Positions 1 through 9,043 are shown, numbered from the stretch's first letter. The stretch: DNA of 37,052 bases from an uncultured Rhodobacterales bacterium (GCA_903845215.1 CAIMWI010000041.1:1-37052), one strand, 5' to 3'. Program-made: numbers and translations. Notes: generated by a model not told the origin, from the letters alone.

Positions 1-273
1 GGGTTACGTTGTGCAAAAAAGGAGACGGAGGACAAATACAAAAATCTTCCGCTTTAGGGTCGCCACCTTTGCAGAGGTTAGGCGGCCCTTCCTTTTTCGC
101 TATCCGGAATTGGTTCCGAACAAGTTGATTCTGGCACGTTCTGGACGAAATACAACCAAGGGCAAGTCTGTGGATAACTGGGTAGATGCCCAGAAGAGTA
201 TCGCGACAAACACAACATAGTGGGTCTAGCGTCTTTCAAAAGCCTATATGATGCGTTTCAGCGGATTCACAGT
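1..273. other. Non-coding left edge of the window
   Basis: I see no convincing gene here. A 69-codon open frame (11-220) has basic, unremarkable composition and no clear ribosome binding site. The stretch lies just beyond the 3' end of the integrase, so it may be the interior of an integrated element. One exact match to the DnaA-box consensus (TGTGGATAA, 169-177) is present but isolated. Confidence 0.4.
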
Positions 274-1530
274 TTATGCCGTCTTGAATGCAACAACCGT
301 TGCAGACTTATCACCTGAAAGCTCCCGGCCCCACGATTCCAGCATAGCCCGCCGCCGATCCAGCATGTCGGATCGCTGATAAGCCCGTTCCACTGCGGAG
401 CCAACGTTATGCGCCAAGGCCATTTCCGACATGTCACGGTCAAAGCCCGTTTCCGCAGCCCATCCCCGAAAGGTTGACCGCAACCCATGCGGGACGGATG
501 GACGCTTCGAGCGCGGGTCCAAATAGCCCACCCTCTTTTCTGCTTCTTCTGCTTCCTGCATCCGGCGCATGACGGCACTAATCGACATGTCCGAAAGCGG
601 CCCGCCACGCGGGGCAAAGAATACGACGTCGCAGCCTAACATGCGGGGCAGGGCTTCGAGCAGTGCCACGGCTTCCTTGGTGAGCGGGACGCGGTGTTCT
701 CGCCCCATCTTCATTCGTTCGGCGGGGACAGTCCAAAGCGCCGCGTCTAGGTCCACCTCGCCCCACGTCATGCCTCGAGTCTCGCCTGAGCGCGCCAAGG
801 TCATGGCGATGAATTGCAGCGCCCTTGCGGCCATGCCGTCGCGCTGGGCGAGTGCTTCCCACCAACGGGGCAGATCAGCCAAAGCCAGCGCCGGATGATT
901 GCCCTTGTCGGCCACCTTGCTGGGTTTGGGTAGGAGTTCGGCAAGATGCCCACCCCACCGTGCTGGATTATCGCCTGTCCGTTGTCCCGATACCGTTGAC
1001 CATGCCAACACGGCTTCGATGCGCTGGCGAAGGCGGGTAGCCGTAACGGTCTTTTCAGTCCAAATCGGTTCAAGCACCTTCAAGATATGGCTGGTTTCGA
1101 TTTCGTTGACGCGCAGTTTGCCGATGACGGGAACGGCGTATCTATCCAGCGTTGCCCGCCATTGCTTGCGGTGTTTGTCGTTTCCAAATTCCGCGTCCTT
1201 CTTCGCCAAATACAGGTCCATCGCCTTGGCGAAGGTGATGGTTTCCCGCGTCTTGCGCTTTTCTTCGAGCGGATCGCCGCCAAGCATCGCCGTGCGCTTG
1301 TTCTCGGTTGCCTTGGCCCGTGCATCGGCCAGCTTGACCAAAGGGTAGCTTCCTAGGCCAAGTTCCCGCCGCTTGCCCTTTATCGTGACGCGCTGAATCC
1401 AAAAGCGGTTGCCGTTCTGTTCGACGCGCAGGAAAAGGCCAAGATTGCCGCCGTCATGGTATCTGCCAGGGTCCAATTCCTTGGTGAGGAAAGCCGCCGT
1501 GAGAACCTTCGCCGCCCTTTGGTCTGCCAT
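274..1530 (-). CDS. P4-type tyrosine integrase
   Basis: Site-specific recombinase that would integrate or excise a genomic island or prophage at an att site. The 418-residue protein has an N-terminal DUF4102-like arm-binding domain (about 1-95), a SAM-like core-binding domain (about 97-185) and a C-terminal catalytic domain. The tyrosine recombinase residues are visible: Arg247 (ARSGE), Lys274, His348 and Arg351 (HGLR), His374 and the nucleophile Tyr384 (ERAYQRSD), so it looks intact. I chose the ATG at 1530, preceded by GGGGGAAGCAGAA. The frame stays open upstream to 1611, but those 27 residues are unlike the family N-terminus. It reads toward the left edge, so any cargo is probably outside the window. 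The tRNA-Pro gene 1.7 kb away is not adjacent and no duplicate of its 3' end is seen, so the target site is unknown. Confidence 0.9.
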   Translation of the reverse strand: MADQRAAKVLTAAFLTKELDPGRYHDGGNLGLFLRVEQNGNRFWIQRVTIKGKRRELGLGSYPLVKLADARAKATENKRTAMLGGDPLEEKRKTRETITFAKAMDLYLAKKDAEFGNDKHRKQWRATLDRYAVPVIGKLRVNEIETSHILKVLEPIWTEKTVTATRLRQRIEAVLAWSTVSGQRTGDNPARWGGHLAELLPKPSKVADKGNHPALALADLPRWWEALAQRDGMAARALQFIAMTLARSGETRGMTWGEVDLDAALWTVPAERMKMGREHRVPLTKEAVALLEALPRMLGCDVVFFAPRGGPLSDMSISAVMRRMQEAEEAEKRVGYLDPRSKRPSVPHGLRSTFRGWAAETGFDRDMSEMALAHNVGSAVERAYQRSDMLDRRRAMLESWGRELSGDKSATVVAFKTA

Positions 1531-1636
1531 TTCTGCTTCCCCCAAAAATTCCACATTGCTTGATCGGAATATAGTGGAACGAAGCGGAACATGAAAGAGC
1601 GAAAAGATCAATAAATGTTGGGTTTTTTACTGACTC

Positions 1637-1655
1637 ACAGGATCATACAGGATCA
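1637..1655. repeat. Tandem 9-bp direct repeats, possible integrase arm sites
   Basis: ACAGGATCA occurs twice with a 10-bp period, one helical turn, about 110 bp upstream of the integrase start. Tandem short repeats beside an integrase gene often serve as arm-type binding sites for the recombinase's N-terminal domain. The assignment is inference; only the repeat itself is seen. Confidence 0.35.
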
Positions 1656-1911
1656 CAACAAACACCAAAAAGGCGGTCTCTCTGTCCGCCAATATACTTT
1701 GTAATCATTGGATAATTTCAGGATTTTGAAAGGATGCCCCCGAACCTACCCTCCTATCTCGGAAACGATGCTTTTATTGGGCGTTGCCGTCCATCAACTG
1801 GTGGATCGCTTTTTGTTCGCTTGCTTGGACTGCGTTCACACAGCGGTCGTGCAAAAACGATGACGAATACGGCAAGCGCTCCAATAGCGCGCCATGACCT
1901 TTTTGTTGTGA

Positions 1912-1970
1912 TGGTATACATATTGGTATACGACTTAAGTATATAATCAATCTATTCTATTTAAAAACAA
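1912..1970 (-). promoter_or_regulatory. Possible leftward promoter with GTATAC operator repeats
   Basis: On the minus strand a TTGTTT (1965-1970) and a TTATAT (1941-1946) are separated by 18 bp, which would start transcription near 1934 toward the integrase. Two palindromic GTATAC hexamers in identical TGGTATAC context lie 12 bp apart (1912-1931) at and just after that position, where a repressor would block initiation. The leader to the integrase would be about 400 nt. Inference from pattern only. Confidence 0.3.
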
Positions 1971-2064
1971 TAATTTGACCGAAATCATGAGGGGGGTTTC
2001 ACACCCCCTGCACCCCCGTGGAGTATTTGGACCAAGATGAATAGGGGGGTGCGGGGGGGGTGGA

Positions 2065-3147
2065 TTAGGCGCGCTTGAATTGCTTGGCGAGTTTGAGGCC
2101 TTGGCCTTGATAGTTCGACGCTATGCCAGTGCCATACAGCGTGTCAGGGCGTTCCGTCATCTTTTCATAGACCAAGCGGCCGACAACTTGGCCGTGTTCC
2201 AGCACAAAAGGCGCTTCGTGGCAGCGCACTTCCAACACCCCGCGCGAGCCTGCACCGCCCGCCGTGGCATGGCCAAAGCCGGGGTCAAAGAAGCCTGCGT
2301 AATGCACGCGAAACTCGCCGACCATGGCCAGATAGGGCGCCATCTCGGCGGCATAGTCGGGGGGGATGGTGACAGCTTCGCGGCTGACAAGGATGTAAAA
2401 GGCGCCCGGGTCAAGGATGATCTGGCCGTTGGTGGCGCGTACCTCTTCCCAAAAGTCATGGGCGGGGTAATGGGCGATGCGGTCAAGGTCAATCACGCCG
2501 GTATGGGGCTTGGCGCGGTAGCCCAAAAGATCGCCCTGGGCAGGCCGCAGGTCGACGGAAAAGCCCAAGCCTTCAGAGATGACAGGCGTTCCCGAGACAA
2601 GCGCGTCTTGGGCGTGCAGCGCGCGAAGGTCATCATCAGACAATGTCGCATGGCCATAGCGAAAGCGGATCTGGTTCAGCCTTTGCCCCGCGCGGACCAA
2701 GACCGAAAAGCTGCGCGGGCAGACCTCGGCGTAAAGGGGGCCGTGATAGCCTTCGGGGATCCGGTCAAACTCGGTCCCGCCATCGGTGATGGTGCGGGTT
2801 AAAAGATCCAGCCGGCCGGTCGAGGATTTGGCGTTGGCCACTGCCGACAACCCCGCCGGCAAAGCCAAACTTTCCATCAAAGGCACGACATAGACACAGC
2901 CCTTTTCCAGCACGGCACCTTGGGTCAGATCGACCTCGTGCATCGTAAACTCTTGCAGTCGGGACGCAACCATGCGGCCAGCCCCTGCCAGAAACGAGGC
3001 GCGCACACGGTAGGCTTTGGTGCCAAGGCGCAGATCAAGGCTGGCGGGTTGCACTTGGGCAGGATCAACCTGCGGGTGGGCTTTGATAGAGCCAAGCGCA
3101 ATCAAGTGGCGCAGCGTTTGCGCGGGAAGCACACCGGGATGGTTCAT
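2065..3147 (-). CDS. dcd: 2'-deoxycytidine 5'-triphosphate deaminase, long form
   Basis: Deaminates dCTP to dUTP, feeding dTMP synthesis in the cytosol. At 360 residues it is about twice the length of the E. coli enzyme and matches the long alphaproteobacterial form, in which two dUTPase/dCTP-deaminase-like halves are fused. The N-terminal half carries a GRLDLLTRT..TDGGTEFD segment and a VRAGQRLNQIRFR strand typical of the family. The C-terminal half has IPPDYAAEM, the FDPGFG turn and a VLEHGQVVGRLVYE strand. The start is the first ATG. It stands alone between an AT-rich region and a bidirectional hairpin beside tRNA-Pro. Which half is catalytic cannot be decided by eye. Confidence 0.9.
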   Translation of the reverse strand: MNHPGVLPAQTLRHLIALGSIKAHPQVDPAQVQPASLDLRLGTKAYRVRASFLAGAGRMVASRLQEFTMHEVDLTQGAVLEKGCVYVVPLMESLALPAGLSAVANAKSSTGRLDLLTRTITDGGTEFDRIPEGYHGPLYAEVCPRSFSVLVRAGQRLNQIRFRYGHATLSDDDLRALHAQDALVSGTPVISEGLGFSVDLRPAQGDLLGYRAKPHTGVIDLDRIAHYPAHDFWEEVRATNGQIILDPGAFYILVSREAVTIPPDYAAEMAPYLAMVGEFRVHYAGFFDPGFGHATAGGAGSRGVLEVRCHEAPFVLEHGQVVGRLVYEKMTERPDTLYGTGIASNYQGQGLKLAKQFKRA

Positions 3148-3184
3148 GGGCGGGCCTTTCGCGGCACGGGAAGCATTTCAAACA

Positions 3185-3225
3185 AAAAACCGCCCGCAAG
3201 GCCAGATGCCCCACAGACGGTTTTT
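3185..3225 (-). terminator. AT-rich stem terminator after tRNA-Pro
   Basis: AAAAACCG (3185-3192) pairs with CGGTTTTT (3218-3225), with an inner GGC/GCC pairing. On the minus strand the stem ends in a run of T immediately after the tRNA gene, fitting an intrinsic terminator for the tRNA and separating it from dcd. Confidence 0.6.
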
Positions 3226-3229
3226 GCAA

Positions 3230-3307
3230 TGGTCGGGCCGGAGAGATTCGAACTCTCGACCTCCCGCCCCCCAGACGGACGCGCTAACCAGGCTGCGCTA
3301 CGACCCG
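3230..3307 (-). tRNA. tRNA-Pro (anticodon GGG)
   Basis: The minus strand folds as a cloverleaf. The acceptor is CGGGTCG pairing with CGGCCCG (one G-U), with a GCGC D-stem and an AGCCTGGTTA D-loop. The anticodon stem is TCCGT/GCGGG with loop CTGGGGG, giving anticodon GGG. The T-arm is GAGAG-TTCGAAT-CTCTC. The discriminator is A and the CCA end is encoded (3230-3232). It decodes CCC and CCU proline codons. Confidence 0.95.
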
Positions 3308-3386
3308 ACGATGGAGACGTTACATAGCGATATTCCGGGCCGGAGCAAGCGGGAAAATGCGAGGCGGGACACATGGTTGCCCGCAC

Positions 3387-4193
3387 CTAGCTTTGCTGTG
3401 GCGGGGGCTGAATCATCCGGGCATGCAACAGGCGCAGGCGGTCGTGCAGATCGCGCAGGGCAGGGCTGGTTTGGCCTGCCGCGGGTTCGCGCAAAGGCTG
3501 CAACTGGGCGGCCATTTGCGCCAGCATCAATGCCATTGGCGCGTCCATAGTCTGGGATGGGCGCAGCGGCACAAGATCAAAATCGGCGGCTTTATCCGCT
3601 TCTACCCAGATATGGGGGGCTTCGGGGGCGTCTTCCTTCAGGATGAAGGGCAGGCTGGGTTGGTCATGTGATCCCATCGCGCGCGTGATTGGGGGGCGGG
3701 GTTTGCGCGGCGCTGCGACGGGTTCTGGTGGGCGGTTGTCGCGCGGCGGTGGACTTGGGTCTAGCGGGAAGAGAGATTGTATCGTGGCAACTTGCTGCTG
3801 AGGTGCAGAAGGGGCCCTGTGTGAGGGTTGCGTCAGGGGTAGAATTTTGGCTTCAACGCGGGCGGCAAGCGGGGCTACGGGGGCCAAAGCTTCGGCTGCG
3901 GCACGATCAAGATCGGCAGTTTTTGCACCTCCAACGGCCGCCACATGCCGTACGCCTTGCACGCGCAGCACCTGTTGTACCTCACGGATGGTAAGACCAT
4001 CAATGTGCAAAAGCTGGTGTATGCCCGTCACCAAAGCCACATCGGACGGCCGGTAATAGCGCCGCGCGCCAGCCCGTTTGACGGGCTTGATCTGGGGAAA
4101 CCGGCTTTCCCAAAACCGCAAGACATGGGCGGGAATACCGATCGCCTCTGCCACTTCGGAAATGGTGCGGAATGCGTCCGCAGCTTTGTCCAT
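3387..4193 (-). CDS. MerR-family transcriptional regulator
   Basis: The 268-residue protein has an N-terminal MerR winged helix-turn-helix (about residues 8-78). Recognisable pieces are [20 protein letters not shown], the RRYYRPSDV wing and the second helix pair [11 protein letters not shown]. The rest is a proline/alanine-rich, probably disordered linker (about 95-180) and a C-terminal segment with no cysteine or ligand signature I recognise. The effector is therefore unknown. It starts 14 bp after ihfA in the same direction, so the two are probably cotranscribed, a pairing I know from other alphaproteobacteria. Confidence in the family is high, in function low. Confidence 0.85.
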   Translation of the reverse strand: MDKAADAFRTISEVAEAIGIPAHVLRFWESRFPQIKPVKRAGARRYYRPSDVALVTGIHQLLHIDGLTIREVQQVLRVQGVRHVAAVGGAKTADLDRAAAEALAPVAPLAARVEAKILPLTQPSHRAPSAPQQQVATIQSLFPLDPSPPPRDNRPPEPVAAPRKPRPPITRAMGSHDQPSLPFILKEDAPEAPHIWVEADKAADFDLVPLRPSQTMDAPMALMLAQMAAQLQPLREPAAGQTSPALRDLHDRLRLLHARMIQPPPQQS

Positions 4194-4207
4194 CCGCTGG
4201 CCTGATC

Positions 4208-4507
4208 TTACTTGGCCCCGCCCGCAACGCGATCTTTCATCAGATGCGACGGACGGAAGGTCAGAACGCGGCGTGGGGAAATCGGCACTTCATCGCCGGT
4301 TTTCGGGTTACGCCCGACCCGCGCCGTTTTAGAGCGCAGCGAGAAGGTGCCGAAGGAAGAAATCTTCACCGTATCGCCCGCCGCAAGCGCGTCGGAGACA
4401 TGTTGCAATACCGATTCAACCAGTTGCGCAGATTCGTTGCGAGAAAGACCCAAGGCGCGAAACACCGATTCGCTTAGGTCCATCCGCGTTAAAGTCTTTT
4501 CAGCCAT
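4208..4507 (-). CDS. ihfA: Integration host factor subunit alpha
   Basis: DNA-bending nucleoid protein that pairs with IHF beta and assists recombination, replication and promoter architecture. The 99-residue product has the HU/IHF fold: two N-terminal helices, the [12 protein letters not shown] strand and the beta-arm [16 protein letters not shown] with the intercalating proline. I set the start at the ATG at 4507 behind a GGGGGAACA ribosome site, because the preceding 43 open codons are not family-like. It lies 151 bp downstream of fabH and just upstream of the MerR gene. A vestige of the dispersed GAGTATTT motif overlaps its leader (4519-4540). Confidence 0.93.
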   Translation of the reverse strand: MAEKTLTRMDLSESVFRALGLSRNESAQLVESVLQHVSDALAAGDTVKISSFGTFSLRSKTARVGRNPKTGDEVPISPRRVLTFRPSHLMKDRVAGGAK

Positions 4508-4658
4508 TGTTCCCCCCCAGAGGTATTTTTGAAGAAGATGCGGCGGATCAAATTGCGAGTCAATAACAATGACTTGCCGCGCAATCATTGGGTGGAACGT
4601 TCCCCCGAAGGTCATGAGGCATGGACCTTGGCGCAAAAAGGCTTTGCGCGCCCCTTAT

Positions 4659-5630
4659 TTACCAGCGCAAAACCACAGCGCCCCAGGCCAAACCGCCGCC
4701 GATGGCCTCTGTCACCAGAAGGTCGCCTTGCCGGATTTGGCCGCGTTGCACGCCTACGGACAAGGCCAAGGGGATGGATGCGGCAGAGGTATTGCCATGA
4801 TCTTGCACGGTCACAACAACCCGCTCCATCGGCACCTGCATTCTTTTGGCGGTGCCTTCGATGATGCGAATATTGGCTTGGTGGGGAACGATCCAATCGA
4901 CATCTTCGCCGCTCAGCCCTGCCTTTTCCAAGGCGGCATGGGCTGTTTCGGCCAGTTTTTCCACGGCGTGGCGAAAAACCTCTTTGCCTTGCATGCGCAA
5001 ATGGCCCGTTGTGCCGGTAGAGACGCCGCCATCCACATAAAGCAGGTCTTTGAACCGACCATCCGAATGCAAATCCGTCGACAGAATGCCGCGATCTGCC
5101 GAGGTGCCGGTAAGTTCCTGCCCCTCTAACACCAACGCGCCTGCTCCATCACCAAAAAGCACGCAAGTGGTGCGGTCTTCCCAATCCATCAGGCGCGAAA
5201 ACGTTTCTGCACCGATCACCAGCACACGTTTGGCTTGGCCTGACACGATGAAGGCATTGGCCGTGGAAAGGGCATAAACGAACCCTGCACAAACGGCCTG
5301 AACATCAAAAGCAAAGCCTTGGGTCATGGCCAGTTTGCTTTGCACCATGGTGGCCGCAGATGGAAAGGTGAGGTCGGCGGTTGATGTTGCCAGCACAATG
5401 CCGTCGATATCGTCAGGGGTTAGGCCGGCATGGGCCAGGGCAGCCTGCGCGGCCAAAGTGGCCAAATCAGAAGTCGTCTGGCCCTCGGCCACGAAATGCC
5501 GCCGTTCTATGCCAGAGCGGCTGCGGATCCATTCGTCACTGGTTTGAACCAGGGTTTCAAGTTCGCTGTTGGGAACAATGCGGGTTGGCAGGTAATGTCC
5601 AACGCCCTTGACGACGGCGCGCAGTGTCAT
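4659..5630 (-). CDS. fabH: 3-oxoacyl-ACP synthase III
   Basis: Condenses acetyl-CoA with malonyl-ACP to start type II fatty acid synthesis. At 323 residues it is of normal length, with the thiolase-fold catalytic triad intact: Cys114 (QAVCAGF), His250 (VPHQANIRI) and Asn280 (DHGNTSAAS). The glycine-rich C-terminal [13 protein letters not shown] closes the fold. Its ATG overlaps the plsX stop (ATGA), so it is translationally coupled to plsX, linking fatty-acid initiation with phospholipid precursor supply. A GCGCAAA/TTTGCGC hairpin follows the stop (about 4629-4652) and may end the operon, although it lacks a long T run. Confidence 0.96.
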   Translation of the reverse strand: MTLRAVVKGVGHYLPTRIVPNSELETLVQTSDEWIRSRSGIERRHFVAEGQTTSDLATLAAQAALAHAGLTPDDIDGIVLATSTADLTFPSAATMVQSKLAMTQGFAFDVQAVCAGFVYALSTANAFIVSGQAKRVLVIGAETFSRLMDWEDRTTCVLFGDGAGALVLEGQELTGTSADRGILSTDLHSDGRFKDLLYVDGGVSTGTTGHLRMQGKEVFRHAVEKLAETAHAALEKAGLSGEDVDWIVPHQANIRIIEGTAKRMQVPMERVVVTVQDHGNTSAASIPLALSVGVQRGQIRQGDLLVTEAIGGGLAWGAVVLRW

Positions 5631-6793
5631 TCCGGTTGCCCCATTCCCGCATCACGGGCCAGCAGGTGGGCCCCTTCGTCACCACTTTGCCCCGAGCCCA
5701 TAGTCGATGCAACCCGCGCCGCCAATCTTTCGCGAAATCCTGAGCGGGCCAATTTATAGGCCATGTCAATGGCAGCAGCAACGCCTGTTGCATCCGAAGA
5801 TCCGTGGGATTTGACCACGATGCCGTTTAAGCCCAAGAACACCCCGCCGTTCGAGCGGCGCGGGTCCATGCGGCTGCGCAGACGTTTTAGGGCATTCATG
5901 GCCAGCAGCGCTGCGAATTTTGAAAGGCGTGTGGCGTTAAAGGCCTCGCGCAGGAAATCGGCAATCAGGCGGGCGGTGCCTTCTGCGGTTTTAAGGGCCA
6001 CATTTCCCGTGAACCCATCCGTGACGATCACATCGACACGGTTCGAGGGCAGATCAACGCCCTCGACATAGCCGATATATTCATAATCACCGCGCGATGC
6101 CGCCTGCGCGATCAGGTCGCTGGCGGCTTTAAGTTCGGCGCTGCCCTTGTGGTCTTCGGTGCCAACGTTCAAAAGGCCGATCCTTGGCCGCGAAAGACCC
6201 ATGCCATTGCGCGCATAAGAGGCGCCCATCATGGCATATTGCGCCAAATCGGCGGCATCGGCTTTGATATCGGCGCCCGCATCCAGCATCAGATTATACC
6301 CACTCGCGTTGCGAGATGGCCACAGGCAGGCAATGGCGGGGCGGTTGACACCCGGCAAGCGGCGCAGGCGTATCATGGCAACGGCCATCAACGCCCCAGT
6401 ATTGCCGCAACTGACAGCCACCGATGCTGCGCCGGCGCGGACCGAATCAATGCAACCCCACATCGAGGTGCCCTGACCATGGCGCATGACTTGGCTGGGT
6501 TTGTCATCCATCGTTACCACGCGGGCGGCATGCTGGACTGTGACTTGGCCCTGAAGGGCAGAGTGGCGGGCCAATAGTTTGGTCAGCTCGCCCTCGTCGC
6601 CGTGCAAGATAAAATTGGCATCTGGCATTTGGGCGGCGCAGATAGAAAGACCGGCGACAACTGCCGCCGGCCCATGATCGCCACCCATGGCGTCAATCGA
6701 AATCACAACACGCGCGCTGCCCAATGAAACCAGCCCCTGTCCAGTTTGGGTGGGCGTGCCGCGGGCATCTGGGCCTTGGCTCGCGCGGGTCAT
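5627..6793 (-). CDS. plsX: Phosphate acyltransferase PlsX
   Basis: Makes acyl-phosphate from acyl-ACP, the donor for PlsY in phosphatidic acid synthesis; a peripheral membrane enzyme. Hallmarks are the N-terminal [12 protein letters not shown] motif (residues 32-43), [10 protein letters not shown], and the C-terminal [22 protein letters not shown]. The 388-residue length is slightly long because of about 28 residues before the conserved block. A later GTG is possible, since the ribosome site before 6793 is weak. It overlaps fabH by four bases and follows rpmF by 34 bp, the classic rpmF-plsX-fabH order. Confidence 0.95.
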   Translation of the reverse strand: MTRASQGPDARGTPTQTGQGLVSLGSARVVISIDAMGGDHGPAAVVAGLSICAAQMPDANFILHGDEGELTKLLARHSALQGQVTVQHAARVVTMDDKPSQVMRHGQGTSMWGCIDSVRAGAASVAVSCGNTGALMAVAMIRLRRLPGVNRPAIACLWPSRNASGYNLMLDAGADIKADAADLAQYAMMGASYARNGMGLSRPRIGLLNVGTEDHKGSAELKAASDLIAQAASRGDYEYIGYVEGVDLPSNRVDVIVTDGFTGNVALKTAEGTARLIADFLREAFNATRLSKFAALLAMNALKRLRSRMDPRRSNGGVFLGLNGIVVKSHGSSDATGVAAAIDMAYKLARSGFRERLAARVASTMGSGQSGDEGAHLLARDAGMGQPE

Positions 6794-6827
6794 GGGTTTG
6801 CTTGGCCTCGGGCCTAAGCGGCGCGGC

Positions 6828-7034
6828 TTACGCCGCGTCCTCGTCCGAAACGACAGCTGCGCTAGAGGCTACAACTTCACGCGCGTCATAATGGCCGCAA
6901 GCGCCACAAACATGGTGCGGGCGCTTCAATTCGCCGCAATTGGAGCATTCTGCCGGGTTTGCAGCCACAAGCGAGTCATGGGCGCGGCGCATATCGCGCT
7001 TGGAGGAGGTCGTACGATTCTGCGGGACAGCCAT
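6828..7034 (-). CDS. rpmF: 50S ribosomal protein L32
   Basis: Small structural protein of the large ribosomal subunit. The 68-residue protein begins [17 protein letters not shown], the usual L32 N-terminus. It keeps a zinc-ribbon cysteine set at Cys30, Cys33, Cys43 and Cys46 (C..C and C..C), so it is the zinc-binding type. An AAGGTGTGAC ribosome site precedes the ATG. It leads the plsX-fabH genes and lies 191 bp from yceD, in which a separate promoter may sit. Confidence 0.97.
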   Translation of the reverse strand: MAVPQNRTTSSKRDMRRAHDSLVAANPAECSNCGELKRPHHVCGACGHYDAREVVASSAAVVSDEDAA

Positions 7035-7137
7035 GTCACACCTTAAACTGAAGGGGACAGACCCCTGATTTCTTTGCGATTTCCGCTTTTCTGATCAGCC
7101 GTTTTCTGGACTGGTCAGCCTCTTGGATGAGGCGCGG

Positions 7138-7165
7138 AACATAGACGGATTTGGGCCGCGTGCAA
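7138..7165 (-). promoter_or_regulatory. Candidate promoter for rpmF-plsX-fabH
   Basis: On the minus strand TTGCAC (7160-7165) and TATGTT (7138-7143) are 16 bp apart, giving a leader of roughly 95 nt to rpmF. A CAGATGC/GCATCTG inverted repeat (7188-7217) lies upstream, just after yceD. Pattern match only. Confidence 0.35.
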
Positions 7166-7225
7166 GCCCTTTTCTGCAAGTCTTTCAGATGCCTGTCACA
7201 CGCGCCCAGCATCTGTTGGTTGTGA

Positions 7226-7834
7226 TCAGCCTTTGTCCGTGTCTTTGGCCTTTAGCACCAAACCAGCCAGCGCGGCAAAGGGCTTGAGATCGCCTTCGCG
7301 CAGGGGTGCCAAGCCCGGTTCGGTAAAGACAGCCTCACCCAGTTCCACACCCGCGGCGCGGGGGTAAAGCGGCAGAGCCAAGGACAAGGCTTCCACCACA
7401 ACGGCCGCGGCGTCGATCACTTCGGGCAGGGCTTCGGTGGAATCGTCCTCGGGGATTTCCATTTCATCGGCTTCGGGCAGTTTGTAATCGGCGATGTAAC
7501 TGCGTCGTACGGTTTCGGCGATGACGGTTGTCAGCGGTTCAAGGGTGACCGAACAGGGTTGTACCACCGTGGCTGTCAATTGGCCGGCCAAGACCATGTC
7601 GCGCTTGCCAGCGGGGCGAATGTCGCCATCAAAGGTCAAGGCGGGCAGGCTGATCAGGCCCAAGGCTTGGGCGATGGTAGCACGTTCTGGTGCGCTGGGA
7701 TGAAAGCGCACATGGGTCGATGTGCGCCCTGCAATGGCTGTGACCTTGAAGTTCAGGCTTGGCAAATCTGAAAAAGCGGCCGTCACCGCAGGGATTGCGG
7801 CGGCAGGGGCGGGGGATTTTGGAGGTTTTGTCAT
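7226..7834 (-). CDS. yceD: YceD/DUF177 family protein
   Basis: A 202-residue protein of the DUF177 family, which is linked to 23S rRNA and L32 accumulation in plants and bacteria and is almost always encoded next to rpmF, as here. The family core is visible in the middle (about residues 80-160), around the QPCSVTLEPLTTVI cysteine-containing segment followed by the acidic EADEMEIPEDDS stretch. The start at 7834 has an AAGGAAG ribosome site; the upstream open codons to 7951 are not family-like. It is the most upstream gene of the leftward block and is divergent from the bamE-like gene. The biochemical role is not established by sequence. Confidence 0.88.
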   Translation of the reverse strand: MTKPPKSPAPAAAIPAVTAAFSDLPSLNFKVTAIAGRTSTHVRFHPSAPERATIAQALGLISLPALTFDGDIRPAGKRDMVLAGQLTATVVQPCSVTLEPLTTVIAETVRRSYIADYKLPEADEMEIPEDDSTEALPEVIDAAAVVVEALSLALPLYPRAAGVELGEAVFTEPGLAPLREGDLKPFAALAGLVLKAKDTDKG

Positions 7835-8038
7835 GGGGCTTCCTTGCGCTGACAAAGGGCTTAGAACTGGCACGGGGCGCGGGTCAAGCGTTCCTTTCTT
7901 GAACCAACCCCCTTGGATGATGTAAGCCTTGGCCAACGAACCGTTTGACATGGCCTAAAAGGGCTAGGTGGGCGAGGATGGCAAGGCCCCTTATGGGCAG
8001 CTTTGGCCAGCAGGGCAGGGGAAGGCAAGACGTTGGGC

Positions 8039-8545
8039 ATGGATCAAAACACACGACAAAGCCTGATGCGCAAGCCAACAGCGTTTTTAGGGCGCATGGC
8101 AACTGGGGTGCAGGCCGCCTTGGGCGGATTGGCCCTTTTTTCGCTTGTGGCCTGTACCCCGCTTTACACCAATCACGGCTTTGTGCCTGACGACAATGAC
8201 TTGGCCGACATCGCCGCCGGCGTTGACACCCGCGATACGGTGGCCGCTTTCCTAGGCCGCCCCTCGGTGGAGGGGTTGGTTGGCGAGACGCAATGGTTCT
8301 ATGTGCGCAGCCAATGGAAAACGGTTGGGGCCAAGGCCCCAAAAGAGGTCGACCGGCAGGTCTTGGCGATCACCTTTGATGCCACAGGTGTTGTGACCAA
8401 CATCGAACGATTCGGATTGGACAAGGGCGAGATTGTTGCAATTTCGCGGCGCGTGACGACAGAGCCGGTCAAAGGCCGCAATGTCTTGTCGCAAATCTTT
8501 GGCAACATCGGCAGGATTGATCCGGCAACACTGCTGAACCAGTAA
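8039..8545 (+). CDS. bamE: BamE/SmpA-like outer-membrane assembly lipoprotein
   Basis: Expected to be a lipid-anchored periplasmic subunit of the BAM machine that inserts beta-barrel proteins. A lipobox LVAC ends a hydrophobic signal sequence, and the mature part carries the SmpA/OmlA pattern (DDNDLADIAAGVDTRDTV.AFLGRPS, then a WFYVRS strand and VLAITFDATGVV). The start is uncertain: ATGs at 8039, 8066 and 8096 and a TTG at 8003 are all possible, and I use 8039. It is divergent from yceD and convergent with msrB. A mature protein of about 130 residues is normal for alphaproteobacterial members. Confidence 0.85.
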   Translation: MDQNTRQSLMRKPTAFLGRMATGVQAALGGLALFSLVACTPLYTNHGFVPDDNDLADIAAGVDTRDTVAAFLGRPSVEGLVGETQWFYVRSQWKTVGAKAPKEVDRQVLAITFDATGVVTNIERFGLDKGEIVAISRRVTTEPVKGRNVLSQIFGNIGRIDPATLLNQ

Positions 8546-8561
8546 CCGTGCCTGCGGGGTT

Positions 8562-8582
8562 AAGCCCTTGTTTTTGGGGCTT
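8562..8582. terminator. Hairpin between convergent bamE and msrB
   Basis: AAGCCC (8562-8567) pairs with GGGCTT (8577-8582) across a T-rich loop, between the two convergent stops and overlapping the msrB stop. Its position suggests a shared terminator, but no T tract follows on either side. Confidence 0.35.
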
Positions 8583-8973
8583 AGTCGGACGGCTCGAAGG
8601 TTAGGGCCACACCGTTCATGCAATAGCGCAGGCCCGTGGGCTTGGGGCCGTCGGGAAACACATGGCCAAGATGCGCATCGCAGCGCGCGCAGTGCACTTC
8701 TGTTCGGCGCATGAACCAGCCGTTGTCTTGGCTTTCGCCCACAGCTTCAGAGGAAATCGGCTGATAAAAAGACGGCCAGCCTGTCCCCGATTCGAACTTG
8801 GTCGCTTGATCAAACAGGGGCGCATCGCAACACAGGCAGCGATAGGTTCCGGCTGTTTTGGGAAAAGCGTCATGCGTGCCGGCCCGTTCGGTGCCATGCT
8901 GGCGCGTGACCTTATAGGCCAAATCATCCAGCTGCGCGCGCCATTCTGCGTCGGTTTTTACAACCTTATCCAT
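8581..8973 (-). CDS. msrB: Peptide-methionine (R)-S-oxide reductase
   Basis: Reduces the R form of methionine sulfoxide in oxidised proteins, using thioredoxin as donor. The 130-residue protein has the zinc-holding cysteines Cys46/Cys49 and Cys95/Cys98, the [11 protein letters not shown] motif, the [10 protein letters not shown] loop and the catalytic Cys118 in RYCMNG. No signal peptide is seen, so it is cytosolic. It is convergent with the bamE-like gene and divergent from olsB, with 70 bp between the starts. Confidence 0.95.
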   Translation of the reverse strand: MDKVVKTDAEWRAQLDDLAYKVTRQHGTERAGTHDAFPKTAGTYRCLCCDAPLFDQATKFESGTGWPSFYQPISSEAVGESQDNGWFMRRTEVHCARCDAHLGHVFPDGPKPTGLRYCMNGVALTFEPSD

Positions 8974-9043
8974 TGCATCCTCCTGTGCGTGAATGCCAAA
9001 TCTAGGCCGAACACCGGCTTGTGCAAGCGCGAAGAGGAAAAGG

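Larger units (their letters stand above)
1531..2064. other. AT-rich intergenic region upstream of the integrase
   Basis: This 534-base region is clearly AT-richer than the genes to its right. It contains a 9-bp direct repeat ACAGGATCA at 1637-1645 and 1647-1655 (10-bp period), a GGCGG/CCGCC inverted repeat near 1671, two copies of TGGTATAC 12 bp apart (1912-1919, 1924-1931), a GGGGGT/ACCCCC hairpin at 1992-2008, and one copy of the dispersed motif GAGTATTTGGACCAAGATGA (2021-2040). Open frames on both strands (for example 1734-1946 plus, 1774-1884 minus) are short and lack good starts, so I do not call genes. Confidence 0.5.

Noticed and set aside
169-177. Exact DnaA-box consensus as a sign of a replication origin
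   Set aside because: A single 9-mer match is expected by chance at a fair rate in 37 kb; there is no cluster, AT-rich unwinding region or replication gene.
1734-1946. 70-codon plus-strand frame upstream of the integrase, and a minus-strand 36-codon frame (1774-1884)
   Set aside because: Neither has a convincing ribosome site or family signal. The minus-strand peptide looks coherent but has only a TTG start; left unannotated.
2080-2802. Long plus-strand frame opposite dcd, and similar long antisense frames (for example 15645-16955, 17136-17840)
   Set aside because: These are shadows of GC-rich genes with clear family motifs on the other strand; the shadow translations have no recognisable motifs.
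3230-3307. tRNA-Pro as the integration target of the integrase
   Set aside because: The tRNA is 1.7 kb away with dcd in between, and I found no copy of its 3' end near the integrase or elsewhere in the window.
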